Positions 1 through 12,216 of a stretch of DNA of 64,000 bases are shown here, piece after piece. The notes beneath the pieces were generated by a model. That model was not told the origin of the DNA and did not search any database. It saw only the letters and a program-made list of their open reading frames with translations. A program made the translations under genes and the position numbers. Numbering within the stretch: the stretch's first letter is position 1; each line of letters opens with the position of its first letter. The stretch spans positions 126,141,875 to 126,205,874 of the forward strand of contig NC_133332.1 in assembly GCF_042186555.1 (NCBI RefSeq), in the 5' to 3' direction. The stretch comes from Aquarana catesbeiana. Taxonomy: Eukaryota; Chordata; Amphibia; Anura; Ranidae.

Positions 1-1333
1 GTGTGAAAGGGGTCTTAAGATCATGCTGCTCTAGCTGTGATGCAGGAAGATTTATAAAGTCACATTTATTAATGGTTGTGAATTCTTCCAGTGAACAAAT
101 AGTTTACAATAAGTAGCAAGTTTATATTTCCGCACAGATAAATGTTGTCTACCAGAAAACCCCTCCTAATGACATTCATTATGTGATCTGTACATGGCAC
201 AATTTTTACTGGTTCTACTAGGCATGTGATTGAAGGGCACAGAAAATATATACACACAAACAGTCCAAAAAGAAAAGGCTAGAAAAAAGTGATTTATCAA
301 CCCAGAAAGTTTTTAAAAGGAATTTAACAATATACCTTTGACTTCACCAGTATTAAACCCAAAAGCAAACCTTTATTATTTTGCAGCTTACTAGTTCTTA
401 GATTTGATGGTTGCATTCGTTTTTTCTACTTTAGAATTTTTTTTCTGTTTTTTCTTTTTCTTTTTTTTCCTGCAGATGTATCAGTTAGCGTGTTGAGACA
501 AACCATTTACTGTACTGACAAGGGTGCTTACAATGATCAGCTTTTATTTATATAAACCTTTATCTCAAAAGGGAAAAAAACTGTTTCTGTAACTGCTTAT
601 GAAATATTAGTTGGAGTTTGGCTTCAATGTGTTTAGTGTATACAAATCTTCTAGTACATCCAACACTCCATTCCCCCTAGACTGACAGTGCTGCTGTCCA
701 AATGTGCCCCTGTGTTCCTATATCCAGAGTAGGGGGCACTCTCTATTACAGGAGGTATATTACTGGTGAGATCACCAGGTGAAAACAGAGGGGAAAAACC
801 TAAAAAGAAAAGAATGCAGCCACCACATCTACTGATTGGTAAGCTGTAATATATTACATTTTTGATTTTGGGGTCACCACCGCTGGTGTGCATTAATTAG
901 CAGTACTTTATGGAATAATCACAAAATGCCATTTTATTTAATTCTAACCACCACAGCATGTTACGACGAGTGACAGTGCATTGGACTACATAAACACGAA
1001 GACATGCTGCAGTTTTGCACAACACACGTATGGTGTGATCAGGACACCTAGAAAACAATCTCAATGTGCTCTTGTGTTAATTATTGCTGCTAAGCACACC
1101 TAGTGTGAACGCTCCCTAGAAAGATGTAATAAAATAAAGTTCTGTGCTGTGAATGGTGACCATCCCTGACAAGTCTGAATAAAGGGAAAGTACAGGAAAT
1201 CATCAAAGGGCCACACACAATATGCAAAGAAAAGTTGTCAGAGACTGCAAACATGTTTGTAGAAATTGTTGGTGCTTCATGAGATCCGTTACACACTACA
1301 TAAGACTAATAGGAATCATTGCTACTACAGACC
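1..1333. other. AT-rich non-coding stretch, no gene recognised
   Basis: No open frame here resembles a known protein and no convincing exon was found. The piece near 822-875 (cagccaccacatctactgattgg) resembles 16,290-16,350, so at least part of it is dispersed repeat. If the minus-strand exon at 3,539-3,635 is real, this stretch could be its intron. Confidence 0.5.
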
Positions 1334-1621
1334 CTTAAGCCCTGGTTCACATTGGTGCGTTTTGACATGTCAAATCAGCGGCAACTGCCAGCAATGGCAC
1401 CGTCCTAATTGGTGCGACGCTGCATTTGCGGTGCCACACCAATTTCAAAAAGTATTTTCTGTACTACTTTTTGCAATTTCGGGGTGCGATTTCCAAACCC
1501 GCACTGATGTCTGTGAAATTGCCGCCGAAATTGGGATTGACATGCAGGAGTGAAATCGGGGGTGAGTTCAGCTGAACTCTCACGGCTTCATTCCCACAGC
1601 TCAGTGTGAACCGAGGCTTAG
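1334..1621. mobile_element. Foldback element, family A ('GGTTCACA' termini)
   Basis: The left end reads TTAAGCCCTGGTTCACATTGG and the right end reads GTGTGAACCGAGGCTTA, imperfect inverted repeats around a GC-richer core. There is no coding capacity, so it fits a non-autonomous foldback element. Related copies lie at 14,361, 16,478, 17,081, 17,853, 20,541 and 23,113. The superfamily is undetermined because I could not define a clean target-site duplication. Confidence 0.65.
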
Positions 1622-2661
1622 GGCCCATTAGCACTATGTGCAGTGATTGGTGTTTTTCTGCATTGTATCAATACCAGTCACCAGAGCACACAGAGTACAC
1701 CAGTTTTCTATATGTCCTGTTCACACTTCAATGCTCCCCTTAGGTTGATTGCAGTGGAAAAATGTAGACCTGCTGTATTTTTTGCAAAGCTTCTGAACTC
1801 GCATGAAGTCCTCATCCTTTTTGCTACACCGGTCTGCTGTTGTGCATAGAAATTAATGAAATGTAAATCTAACATTTTAATAAAGTTGGGTAAAAACAAA
1901 AAGGAAAACGGTGCCTTGCATTATAACAACCTAGGGCACCACCATCCAATAGACACTAGCCTGCATTGAAGAATGGATTATTTTGGTGCCTGACTAGGGT
2001 CATGGGGCCCTTACAAATCAATGCTGTGCTTCCTTCAGCCCCCTTAAAAATGACTTTTTCCACATTTGATATCTCTTCGCAGGCTCCATTATAACATAAA
2101 AAGAGCTTATGGCATAGTTACATAGTGGGTGAGGTTGAAAAAAGACACAGGTCCATCCTATAAATATTTATAATATTGTACTAATACTTCTGGAGTGGCC
2201 TGTATGCAGCCTATTTGTCTTGTTATGGCAATACATGCCTCATATTTTATTACTGGGATTTGGATATGTTGTAACTTTTACTTTCTGTATATGCAAAAAC
2301 TGACAATAAAAACATTAAACGAGAAGAGGGCAAAGAAAAACAAATACTGTAAAGGAAATAAAACAAGCCAGTTACCTGCTATAACCCACCTAAAGAAAAT
2401 ATTCCCTTTACTGGTAAGCAGTTAGCACCTAGGTAGTGAAAACACTGACTACTGTATACAGGGGCCTCGGGGAGCACATGTTGGGTACCAGGGCAGCAGG
2501 GTACTAAACACTTTAATTCCTCTAATTAGTTTTTAGCCCAGAAGGTCTTGAAGCAGCATGTAGTTGGTGGAAAACCTTGTAGACACTTTATATACACCAA
2601 CAGGGTTCCAAGAATTCTAAACCTACCTGCAGAAACCAACCAGCAACATCATCCTCTAGAC
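1622..2661. other. Non-coding stretch, nothing specific
   Basis: I see no gene. The frames here are short and unlike known proteins. The part near 1,622-1,850 has frog-repeat flavour (for example attgcagtggaaaaatgtag) but no defined ends. Confidence 0.45.
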
Positions 2662-2797
2662 CAGTGATGGCGAGCCTTGGCACCCCAGATGTTTGGGAAC
2701 TACGTTTCCCATGATGCTCATGCACTCTGCAGTGTAGGTGAGCATTATGGAAAATGTAGTTCCAAAACATCTAGGGGGCCAAGGTTCACCATCACTG
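2662..2797. mobile_element. hAT-type MITE with intact 8-bp target duplication
   Basis: A 136-bp element begins CAGTGATGGCGAGCCTTGG and ends CCAAGGTTCACCATCACTG, giving terminal inverted repeats. It is flanked on both sides by the identical octamer CTCTAGAC (2,654-2,661 and 2,798-2,805). An 8-bp duplication with CAGTG..CACTG ends is diagnostic of hAT transposons. The interior is palindromic too (GGGAACTACGTTTCCCATGATG against an inverted partner) and encodes nothing. Two clean 8-mers make this one of the best-defined small elements in the window. Confidence 0.9.
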
Positions 2798-2805
2798 CTC
2801 TAGAC

Positions 2806-3121
2806 TATCTGTGGTACCTCCAAAGGTTGCTTAGGGGATACTTTTAGCTTTGGTTGATTGATCTCCCATTTGATAGTTCCTGCAGAGTTCTTGATGATCA
2901 TTAGTATGACACAAATTAACTTTTTAGCCATCTATATAAGCTTGGCATTTTGACTACCACTTTATGGGGGGGCATTATTTTTGCTGGCCATTGATGAGGC
3001 CTTTTCTCCCCCACTGGCCCTCAATAAATTGGTTTAGCTGAGATCTAAAAAAATATTATAAGGGTTCCTAGGGTAAAGGGGTTGAGATGGGCTGTTCTAG
3101 AACCTTGTACATAAAACCTGT
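2806..3121. other. Non-coding spacer
   Basis: No gene or defined repeat is visible between the hAT MITE and the 40-bp minisatellite. Confidence 0.4.
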
Positions 3122-3530
3122 CATCCTCCTGACACTTGCACACATAACCCAATCATCATCCTCCAGACCTCCACAAACACAACACAACCCAACCATCATT
3201 CTTCAGACCCTTCCCATACATACCCCAACCATCATTCTTCAGACCCCTCTATACATACCCCAACCATCATCCAGACACTGCACACCTAACCCCATCAGCC
3301 TCCTCCATATATAACCCAACCATCATCCTCCAGATCCTGCATACCTTACCCAATAGTCATCCTCCTCCTCCAGACCCTGCACACCTTACCCAATCGTCAT
3401 CCTCCTCCTCCAGACCCTGCACACCTTACCCAATTGTCATCCTCCAGATATCGTACACCTAACCCAGTCGTCATCCTCCTCCTCCAGACCCTGCACACCA
3501 TACCCAATCGTCATCCTCCAGACGCTGCAC
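3122..3530. repeat. 40-bp minisatellite
   Basis: A tandem repeat with core gtcatcctcctcctccagac followed by cctgcacaccttacccaatc. Exact 40-bp spacing is seen for copies starting at 3,356, 3,396 and 3,436; flanking copies are shorter or diverged (agaccc and cccaaccatcat variants). The unit shares TCATCCTCC with the much larger 22-bp array at 4,112-9,786, so the two may be related. It sits just inside the possible first intron of the minus-strand exon at 3,539-3,635. Confidence 0.8.
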
Positions 3531-3538
3531 ACACTTAC

Positions 3539-3635
3539 CTTCTAGCAGGGAGTCCAGGCGGGAGGCAGCCTGCTGTAGACTGTAATACTTCTCCATCTCC
3601 AGAGCTGTGATCCTGACCGAGTCCACAAATGTCAT
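3539..3635 (-). CDS. Candidate first coding exon of an unidentified gene
   Basis: On the minus strand an ATG at 3,635 opens 32 codons plus one base, ending at a strong splice donor (CTAGAAG|GTAAGTGTG, donor at 3,537-3,538). The peptide starts MTFVDSVRITALEMEKYY and continues SLQQAASRLDSLLE, a hydrophilic segment that looks helical or coiled-coil. An in-frame TGA lies 23 codons upstream (3,702-3,704), which supports this ATG as the start. The surrounding CpG-rich, CCAAT-containing island is what one expects around a first exon. I do not recognise the family. The rest of the gene would lie at lower coordinates, interrupted by the 40-bp minisatellite and continuing past position 1; no second exon was found. 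It could also be a chance open frame in a CpG island. Confidence 0.42.
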
Positions 3636-4110
3636 ACCGCTCCAGTGTATGGGGCCCCTAGGTGGGGCAGGGTCAGTGCTGGGGGGCCCCCATGGAATGT
3701 CTCATAGGGGGCAATGCGCTGATCTCTATCAGGGGCCCCGGACCCCACTTGTAGGATCTGTCCCGTTAGAAGTGTACAGAGGCTGAGCCCAGCGCAGTGA
3801 GACTGCAGAATGAGCGGAGCTCCGGGCTGTACCGCAGATCTCCGCCCTGTAATCCCGGCACTTCAGGGGTCCTACACCGGGGATCTGCCGATCACTGTCC
3901 GCTCCAGTCCACCTAATCACCCCGGGAGAGAGCGGGAGAGAGCGGGATCCGAGCAGAGCAGAGCCACCGATCCATCCATGACTTCCAGGAGCCCGACCGG
4001 CGCTCTCCTCCCTCCTCCACTGACAACTTCACTACTCCGCCTCGGCCAATCAGGAGGCAGCTGTCACACTGCACATATGACAGGAGCGTGCTGTGAGCGG
4101 AGCTCTGCTG
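3540..4110 (-). promoter_or_regulatory. CpG-rich promoter-like island with CCAAT box
   Basis: This stretch is much richer in G+C and CpG than its surroundings. It contains CTCGGCCAATCAGG (CCAAT core 4,046-4,050), an NF-Y-type site, plus direct GGGAGAGAGC repeats near 3,921-3,945. It covers the candidate first exon and runs to the edge of the 22-bp array. The combination suggests a TATA-less vertebrate promoter driving the minus-strand gene; direction is inferred from the exon and splice donor. Confidence 0.55.
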
Positions 4111-4111
4111 T

Positions 4112-5912
4112 ACATCTATCATCATCCTCATCATCCTCACTACACATCATCCTCATCATCCTCACTACACATCATCCTCATCATCCTCATTACACATCCT
4201 CATCATCCTCATTACACACCCCCATCAGCCTCATCATCCTCATTACACATCCTCATCATCCTCATTACACACCCCCATCAGCCTCATCATCCTCACTACA
4301 CATCATCCTCATCATCCTCATTACACATCCTCATCATCCTCATTACACATCATCCTCATCATCCTCATTACACACCCCCATCAGCCTCATCATCCTCACT
4401 ACACATCATCCTCATCATCCTCATTACACATCCTCATCATCCTCATTACACATCATCCTCATCATCCTCATTACACATCCTCATCATCCTCATTACACAT
4501 CATCCTCACTACACATCATCCACATTACACACCCCCATCAGCCTCATCATCCTCATTACACACCCCCATCAGCCTCATCATGCTCATTACACACCCCCAT
4601 CAGCCTCATCATCCTCACTACACATTCTCATCATCCTCATTACACACCCCCATCAGCCTCATCATCCTCACTACACATCATCCTCATCATCATCATCATC
4701 ATCACTAGTCACTACACATCATCGTCCTCACTACACAATCTCATCATCCACACTACACATCCTCATCATCCTCACTACACATCATCATCCTCCTCCTCAT
4801 CATCATCACTACTCTCCCGCATCATCCTCACTAGTCACTACACATCATCATCCTCACTACACACCCTCATCATCCACACTACACATCCTCATCATCCTCA
4901 CTACACATCCTCCACATCATCATCGTCCTCACTACATACCCTTATCATCCTCACTACACATCATCATCATCCTCACTACACATCATCCTCTTCCTCATCA
5001 TCATCACTACTCTTCCTCATCATCCTCACTACATATCCCCATCATCCTCACTACACATCCTCCTCCTCATCATCACTACTCTTCCTCATCATCTTCACTA
5101 CTCACCCCCATCATCCTCACTACACATCATCATCATCGTCCTCACTACACATCATCATCATCGTCCTCACTACACATCATCATCGTCCTCACTACACATC
5201 ATCCCCCTCCTCATCATCCTCACTACACATCATCATCATCCACACTACACACCCTCATTGTCCTCACTACACATCCTCCTCCTCATCATCACTACTCTTC
5301 CTCATCATCCTCACTACTCACCCCCATCATCCTCACTACACATCCTCCTCATCCTCACTACACATCCTCCTCATCATCCACACTACACATCCTCATCATC
5401 CTCACTACACACCCCCATCATCCTCATTACACATCCTCCTCACTACACCCCCCCGTCATTCTCAATACACATCCTCCTCATCCTCACTACACATCCTCGT
5501 CATCCTCACTACACCCCCCGTCATCCTCACTACACACCCCCGTCATCCTCACTACACCCCCCTGTCATCCTCATTACACGTCATCCTCACTACACCGCCC
5601 CGTCATCCGCACTACACACCCCCATCATCCTCATTACACATCCTCGTCATCCACACTACACACCCCCATCATCCTCATTACACATCCTCCTCACTACACA
5701 TCCTCGTCCTCCACACTACACACCCCCATCATCCGCACTACACACCCCCATCATCCTCACTACACATCCACATCATCCTCACTACACATCATCCTCATCA
5801 TCATCACTAGTCACTACACATCATCATCCACACTACACATCCTCATCATCCTCATTACACATCCTCCTCCTTCTCCTCCTCCTCCTCCTCCTCCTCCTCC
5901 TCCTCCTCCTCC

Positions 5913-5946
<34 letters not shown>

Positions 5947-8514
5947 CACTAGTCACTACACACCCTCATCATCCTCACTACACATCCTCCACATCATCAT
6001 CATCCTCACTACACATCATCATCATCCACACTACACACCCTCATCGTCCTCACTACATATCCCCATCATCCTCACTACACATCATCATCATCATCCTCAC
6101 TACACATCATCATCATCGTCCTCACTACACATCATCATCATCGTCCTCACTACACATCATCCTCACTACACATCCCCATCATCCACACTACACATCCTCA
6201 TCATCCTCACTACACACCCCCATCATCCTCATTACACATCCTCCTCACTACACCCCCCCGTCATTCTCACTACACATCCTCCTCATCCTCAATACACATC
6301 CTCCTCATCCTCAATACACATCCTCGTCATCCTCACTACACATCCTCGTCATCCACACTACACACCCCCGTCATCCTCACTACACAACCCCGTCATCCTC
6401 ATTACACATCCTCCTCACTACACACCCCCGTCATCCTCACTATACCCCCCCTGTCATCCGCACTACACACCCCCATCATCCTCATTACACATCCTCATCA
6501 TCCACACTACACCTCCCCCCGTCATCCTCATTACACATCCTCGTCATCCACACTACACACCCCCGTCATCCTCACTACACAACCCCGTCATCCTCATTAC
6601 ACATCCTCCTCACTACACACCCCCGTCATCCTCACTATACCCCCCCTGTCATCCGCACTACACACCCCCATCATCCTCATTACACATCCTCATCATCCAC
6701 ACTACACCTCCCCCCGTCATCCTCATTACACATCCTCGTCATTCACACTACACCCCCCCGTCATCCTCACTACACATCCTCGTCATCCACACTACACACC
6801 CCCGTCATCCTCACTACACACCCCCGTCATCCTCACTACACATCCTCGTCATCCACACTACACACCCCCGTCATCCTCACTACACCCCCCCGTCATCCTC
6901 ACTACACCCCCCCGTCATCCTCACTACACCCCCCCGTCATCCTCACTACACCCCCCGTCATCCTCACTACACACCCCCGTCATCCTCACTACACCCCCCC
7001 GTCATCCTCACTACACACCCCCGTCATCCTCACTACACCCCCCCGTCATCCTCACTACACACCCCCGTCATCCTCACTACACCCCCCCGTCATCCTCACT
7101 ACACCCCCCCGTCATCCTCACTACACCCCCCCGTCATCCTCTTTTCCCCCCCCCCCGTCATCCTCACTACACCATCCCGTCATCCTCACTACACCCCCCC
7201 GTCATCCGCACTACACACCCCCCGTCATCCTCACTACACCCCCCCGTCATCCTCACTACACCCCCCCGTCATCCTCATTACACACCCCCATCATCCTCAC
7301 TACACACCCCCCGTCATTCTCAATACACATCCTCCTCATCCTCACTACACATCCTCGTCATCCTCACTACACCCCCCGTCATCCGCACTACACACCCCCG
7401 TCATCCTCACTACACCATCCCGTCATCCTCACTACACCCCCCCGTCATCCGCACTACACACCCCCCGTCATCCTCACTACACCCCCCCGTCATCCTCACT
7501 ACACCCCCCCGTCATCCTCATTACACACCCCCATCATCCTCACTACACACCCCCCGTCATTCTCAATACACATCCTCCTCATCCTCACTACACATCCTCG
7601 TCATCCTCACTACACCCCCCCGTCATCCGCACTACACACCCCCCCGTCATCCGCACTACACACCCCCGTCATCCTCACTACACCCCCCCGTCATCCTCAC
7701 TACACCCCCCCGTCATCCTCACTACACCCCCCGTCATCCTCACTACACCCCCCCGTCATCCTCACTACACCCCCCCGTCATCCGCACTACACCCCCCCGT
7801 CATCCTCACTACACCACCCCGTCATCCTCACTACACCCCCCCGTCATCCTCACTACACCACCCCGTCATCCTCACTACACCCCCCCGTCATCCTCACTAC
7901 ACCCCCCCGTCATCCGCACTACACACCCCCCGTCATCCGCACTACACACCCCCCGTCATCCTCACTACACCCCCCCGTCATCCTCATTACACACCCCCAT
8001 CATCCTCACTACACACCCCCCGTCATTCTCAATACACATCCTCCTCATCCTCACTACACATCCTCGTCATCCTCACTACACCCCCCGTCATCCGCACTAC
8101 ACACCCCCGTCATCCACACTACACATCCTCGTCATCCTCACTACACCCCCCTGTCATCCTCATTACACGTCATCCTCACTACACCGCCCCGTCATCCGCA
8201 CTACACACCCCCATCATCCTCATTACACATCCTCGTCATCCACACTACACACCCCCATCATCCTCATTACACATCCTCCTCACTACACATCCTCGTCATC
8301 CACACTACACACCCCCATCATCCGCACTACACACCCCCATCATCCTCACTACACATCATCCTCATCATCCTCATTACACACCCCCATCATCCTCACTACA
8401 CATCATCCTCATCATCATCACTAGTCACTACACATCATCATCCACACTACACATCCTCATCATCCTCATTACACATCATCCTCCTCCTCCTCCTCCTTCT
8501 CCTCCTCCTCCTCC

Positions 8515-8572
<58 letters not shown>

Positions 8573-9786
8573 CCTCACTAGTCACTACACACCCTCATCA
8601 TCCTCACTACACATCCTCCACATCATCATCGTCCTCACTACACATCCTCCTCATCACTACTCTTCCTCATCATCCACACTACACACCCTCATCGTCCTCA
8701 CTACATATCCCCATCATCCTCACTACACATCCTCCTCCTCATCATCACTACTCTTCGTCATCATCTTCACTACTCACCCCCATCATCCTCACTACACATC
8801 ATCATCATCATCCTCACTACACATCATCATCATCGTCCTCACTACACATCATCATCATCGTCCTCACTACACATCATCCTCACTACACATCCCCATCATC
8901 CACACTACACATCCTCATCATCCTCACTACACACCCCCATCATCCTCATTACACATCCTCCTCACTACACCCCCCCGTCATTCTCACTACACATCCTCAT
9001 CCTCAATACACATCCTCCTCATCCTCAATACACATCCTCCTCATCCTCAATACACATCCTCGTCATCCACACTACACCCCCCCGTCATCCTCACTACACA
9101 TCCTCGTCATCCACACTACACACCCCCGTCATCCTCACTACACAACCCCGTCATCCTCATTACACATCCTCCTCACTACACACCCCCGTCATCCTCACTA
9201 TACCCCCCCTGTCATCCGCACTACACACCCCCATCATCCTCATTACACATCCTCATCATCCACACTACACCCCCCCCGTCATCCTCATTACACATCCTCG
9301 TCATTCACACTACACACCCCCGTCATCCTCACTACACATCCTCGTCATCCACACTACACACCCCCGTCATCCTCACTACACACCCCCGTCATCCTCACTA
9401 CACATCCTCGTCATCCACACTACACACCCCCGTCATCCTCACTACACCCCCCCGTCATCCTCACTACACCCCCCCGTCATCCTCACTACACCCCCCCGTC
9501 ATCCTCACTACACCATCCCGTCATCCTCACTACACCCCCCCGTCATCCTCACTACACCACCCCGTCATCCTCACTACACCCCCCCGTCATCCTCACTACA
9601 CCCCCCCGTCATCCGCACTACACACCCCCGTCATCCTCACTACACCCCCCGTCATCCACACTACACACCCCCATCATCCTCATTACACATCCTCCTCACT
9701 ACACATCCTCGTCATCCACACTACACACCCCCATCATCCGCACTACACACCCCCATCATCCACACTACACATCCCCATCATCCACC
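4112..9786. repeat. 5.7-kb minisatellite/satellite array, 22-bp unit
   Basis: An almost uninterrupted array of 22-bp units such as ACTACACATCCTCGTCATCCAC, with variants in the middle (cccccccgtcatcctc, cacccccatcatcctc). The plus strand is almost devoid of G and the minus strand of C. Some stretches collapse to TCATCC hexamers, and two long (TCC)n(TCA)n microsatellites lie inside (about 5,866-5,943 and 8,480-8,575). Early units (4,112-5,250) are TCATCC-rich; later ones (6,700-8,100) are dominated by the CCCCCCCGTCATCCTCACTACA variant. TAG occurs only in the rare CACTAGTCAC variant, so all three plus frames stay open for kilobases without being genes. The array ends abruptly in unique DNA at 9,787. 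Confidence 0.95.
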
Positions 9787-10410
9787 CCGAGCACCAATGG
9801 AACTCAGTTATACTTAGACATTTAACAATGGAAATGCGTTTTAACCATTTCATGTTCTGACATATTTTTTTTGTTTAATTTTTCACACGCCTTACAATCT
9901 GCATTCTTTGTATTTCTTGTAAAAAAAAAAAAAAAAAAAAAAATCTGCATTCTTGCTGGGAAATTACTTGCACGTATTTTTTTTAAATTATTTATATTTT
10001 CTGAAAATGGAGGCCCTGTACAATTAAATTACATCACACACATATACAGGAAAAAATATACTAAAATGAATTTAAAGTGTATGTTACCCCAACATATGTC
10101 CTTGTTATTTCTTGTTAAAAAGTATCCGGTTCTCTTTGTATTGCTTCCTTTGTGTAAAATCCCTGGTTATCCTGCCAGTCCTGCTGCTTTCCTATGTCAG
10201 ACTGACCACACTGGGCATGGGAGCGCATCTCTTCCAGTGCAGTGCAGTTTTCTTGTTTGTATTCTACTACCTTCCCTCCTGCTGCACTTATGCAAGAAGC
10301 TCATCCCTAGTGATGAGAGTTGTAGTGGGGGATGGGGGGGTCAGAGTTGAGGGAAGAGTTATGTATGGGGTAGGTGGGGGGAGGAGCTTTCTAGTGGTGT
10401 TTTCCTCTTC
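9787..10410. other. Non-coding spacer with poly(A) run
   Basis: No recognisable gene. There is an A-run at 9,921-9,943, and the segment around 10,060-10,110 (tttaaagtgtatgttacccc) looks like a dispersed frog repeat. The frames here have no known relatives that I can name. Confidence 0.4.
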
Positions 10411-11093
10411 AGTGACCTCACCGATGCAGGACAATTTTTCTTCTCAGTGACACAACCGACACGGGGACATTTTTTTTCCTTCTTGTGACACCAATGATGC
10501 AGGGACATTTTTTTTTCCTTTCATTGATACCACTGACGTGTTTTTCTCTTCAGTGACACCACCGACTTGGGGACATTTTTTGTATTCCAGTCACACCACC
10601 GTCATTTTTCTTTACTTCCAGTGACACCACAGATTCGGGGACATTTTTTCCTTCCTGTGACACCAATGGTGCAGGAGCATTTTTTTTCTTTCATTGATTG
10701 TAATGACTCGTTTTCACGTTTTCTCCTCTGTGACCCCACTGACTTTGGGATATTTTTTGCCTTTAGTCACAACACCAACTTGGGGACATTCTTTTTTACT
10801 TCTGGTGACACAAATGATGCAGGGACATTTTTTTCTTTAGTGACACCACAGACTCAGGGACATCTTTTTTTTTCATTCCTGTGACACTAATGATACAGGG
10901 GCATTTTCTTTCTTTCGTTGATGGCACTGACTGGGCCATGTTTTCTCCTCAGTGACACCACAGACTTATTGACATTTTTTTTTATTTCTGGTGACACCAA
11001 TGACGCAGGGGCATTTTTTTCTTTTAGTGACACTGCTAACTCCAGAACATTTTTTTTCCCTTTCAGTGACACTACCACACTAGGGACATTTTT
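10411..11093. repeat. T-rich tandem repeat, about 38-bp unit
   Basis: About sixteen degenerate copies of a unit close to AGTGACACCACNGACTTGGGGACATTTTTTTTCTTT. GGGACATTTTT-type cores recur every 36-42 bp (for example 10,462, 10,502, 10,573, 10,784, 10,821, 10,857, 11,084). Copies alternate between 'acaccaccgac' and 'acaccaatgatgcagg' types, suggesting a two-unit higher-order repeat of about 75 bp in places. Open frames across it are repeat artefacts. Confidence 0.85.
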
Positions 11094-11270
11094 AACTTTG
11101 CACAATATTTGTGCACTGATCTTAAACCTTTTAATTTGCCACAGTATACTACAAACATTGGTATTATATTGCATGCCACAAACATTTTGACATTCATCAC
11201 TATTGGCCTGTCTATTTTTCCACCCAACAGCGGGCGTTTGAGGTGTCCAGGGGGAGGCGCAGTTTCCTAT

Positions 11271-11291
11271 CTTTTTTTTTTTTTTTTTTTT
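11271..11291. repeat. Poly(T) run
   Basis: A 21-base T run, possibly the tail of a retroposed sequence on the minus strand. No SINE body was identified next to it. Confidence 0.6.
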
Positions 11292-11639
11292 AAATAATTA
11301 CCCTTTTTGTTTATAAACAATCTACATTTACCAGGCCTACAACTTTGCCTTCACCTCCTTTTGAGTAGTGGTAACAGATTAAGGGCGACATAGTCATTAG
11401 GTTCGGAGGACTCCACTATATCAAGAAATGTGAATTATGTGACCCGCTACAGTGGCAGGGTGTGTATATTGATAGCTATAGACTTGGATGGGATGAATCT
11501 TGATGGAGTCTATTAAGGTATACATGATTTGGTTTAGCTTAGTGGAGAAAATTTTATTAAGAATTTTTAGATCATAGTACAACAATGCAATGGGCTTATA
11601 CGAAGTGCATAGAATTGGGTCCTTTGGGACTTGTGTATA

Positions 11640-12110
11640 AGGGCTCTTTCAGACAGGCGTTGAATTTGAAAGCACTGGCTCAGGTTAGGCTGTTCACAAC
11701 AGACAAGACTACCCATCTGTGGATACTCCAGAAGATTACCGGGAAAAGGCATGCATATATGGATGGAGCAACAGACCAAAAGATAAGAGTCCATATTAAT
11801 TTATTGATATTGTGTTAAAATCTAGCCAACGCATTTCAGGGGTCAAAGGCACTCCACCTTCCCCCTTTAATCTGTGCAGGAAGCTGATTGCTGGCTTAGG
11901 ATTCCTTAATAAGCTTATTTTGACTGCTGATGCGGATACTGCTGGCCAGGAATCCTAAGCCAGCTTCCCTGCACAGATTCAAACAGGAAAGCCTTATTTT
12001 GAGGTTTTCCTTTTTAACTGAATCCCTGATGAAGGGGCAGTTCGTTTGACCCTTGAAACGTGTCAGCTGTCCGTTAACACAATGTTAATACATTTTGGAA
12101 TCTTTTGGTC
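11640..12110. repeat. Dispersed repeat with internal inverted repeat
   Basis: Arms near 11,872-11,912 (ctgtgcaggaagctgattgc and tggcttaggattcc) pair with 11,942-11,978 (ggaatcctaagccagcttcc and ctgcacag), with short interruptions and a loop of about 30 bases. Downstream, 12,023-12,070 carries ccctgatgaaggggcagttc and cttgaaacgtgtcagctg, a motif I associate with a common amphibian dispersed repeat. No coding potential. Confidence 0.55.
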
Positions 12111-12216
12111 TGGCTCTCCTTCCATATATTAAAACATCTATAGCCAGTGGCTGAGAGCGCTGACATCACAGCCAGTCCAGGCCGCTCCCACCTCCTCCAC
12201 AGTGTTCCAGTGGGCA

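Noticed and set aside
3810..8581. Three very long overlapping plus-strand open frames (about 620-1,100 codons) of His/Ser/Thr/Pro/Ile/Leu repeats
   Set aside because: The 22-bp unit contains no stop codon in any plus frame and its length is not a multiple of three, so all frames stay open and cycle through the same residues. No start context, codon constraint or homology supports a protein.
4112..9786. CRISPR-like regular short repeat
   Set aside because: Units are contiguous with no unique spacers, and the genome is vertebrate. It is a minisatellite array.
10567..11174. Open frames with repeated FFxxSDTTxxxTFF segments on both strands
   Set aside because: They are translations of the T-rich tandem repeat.
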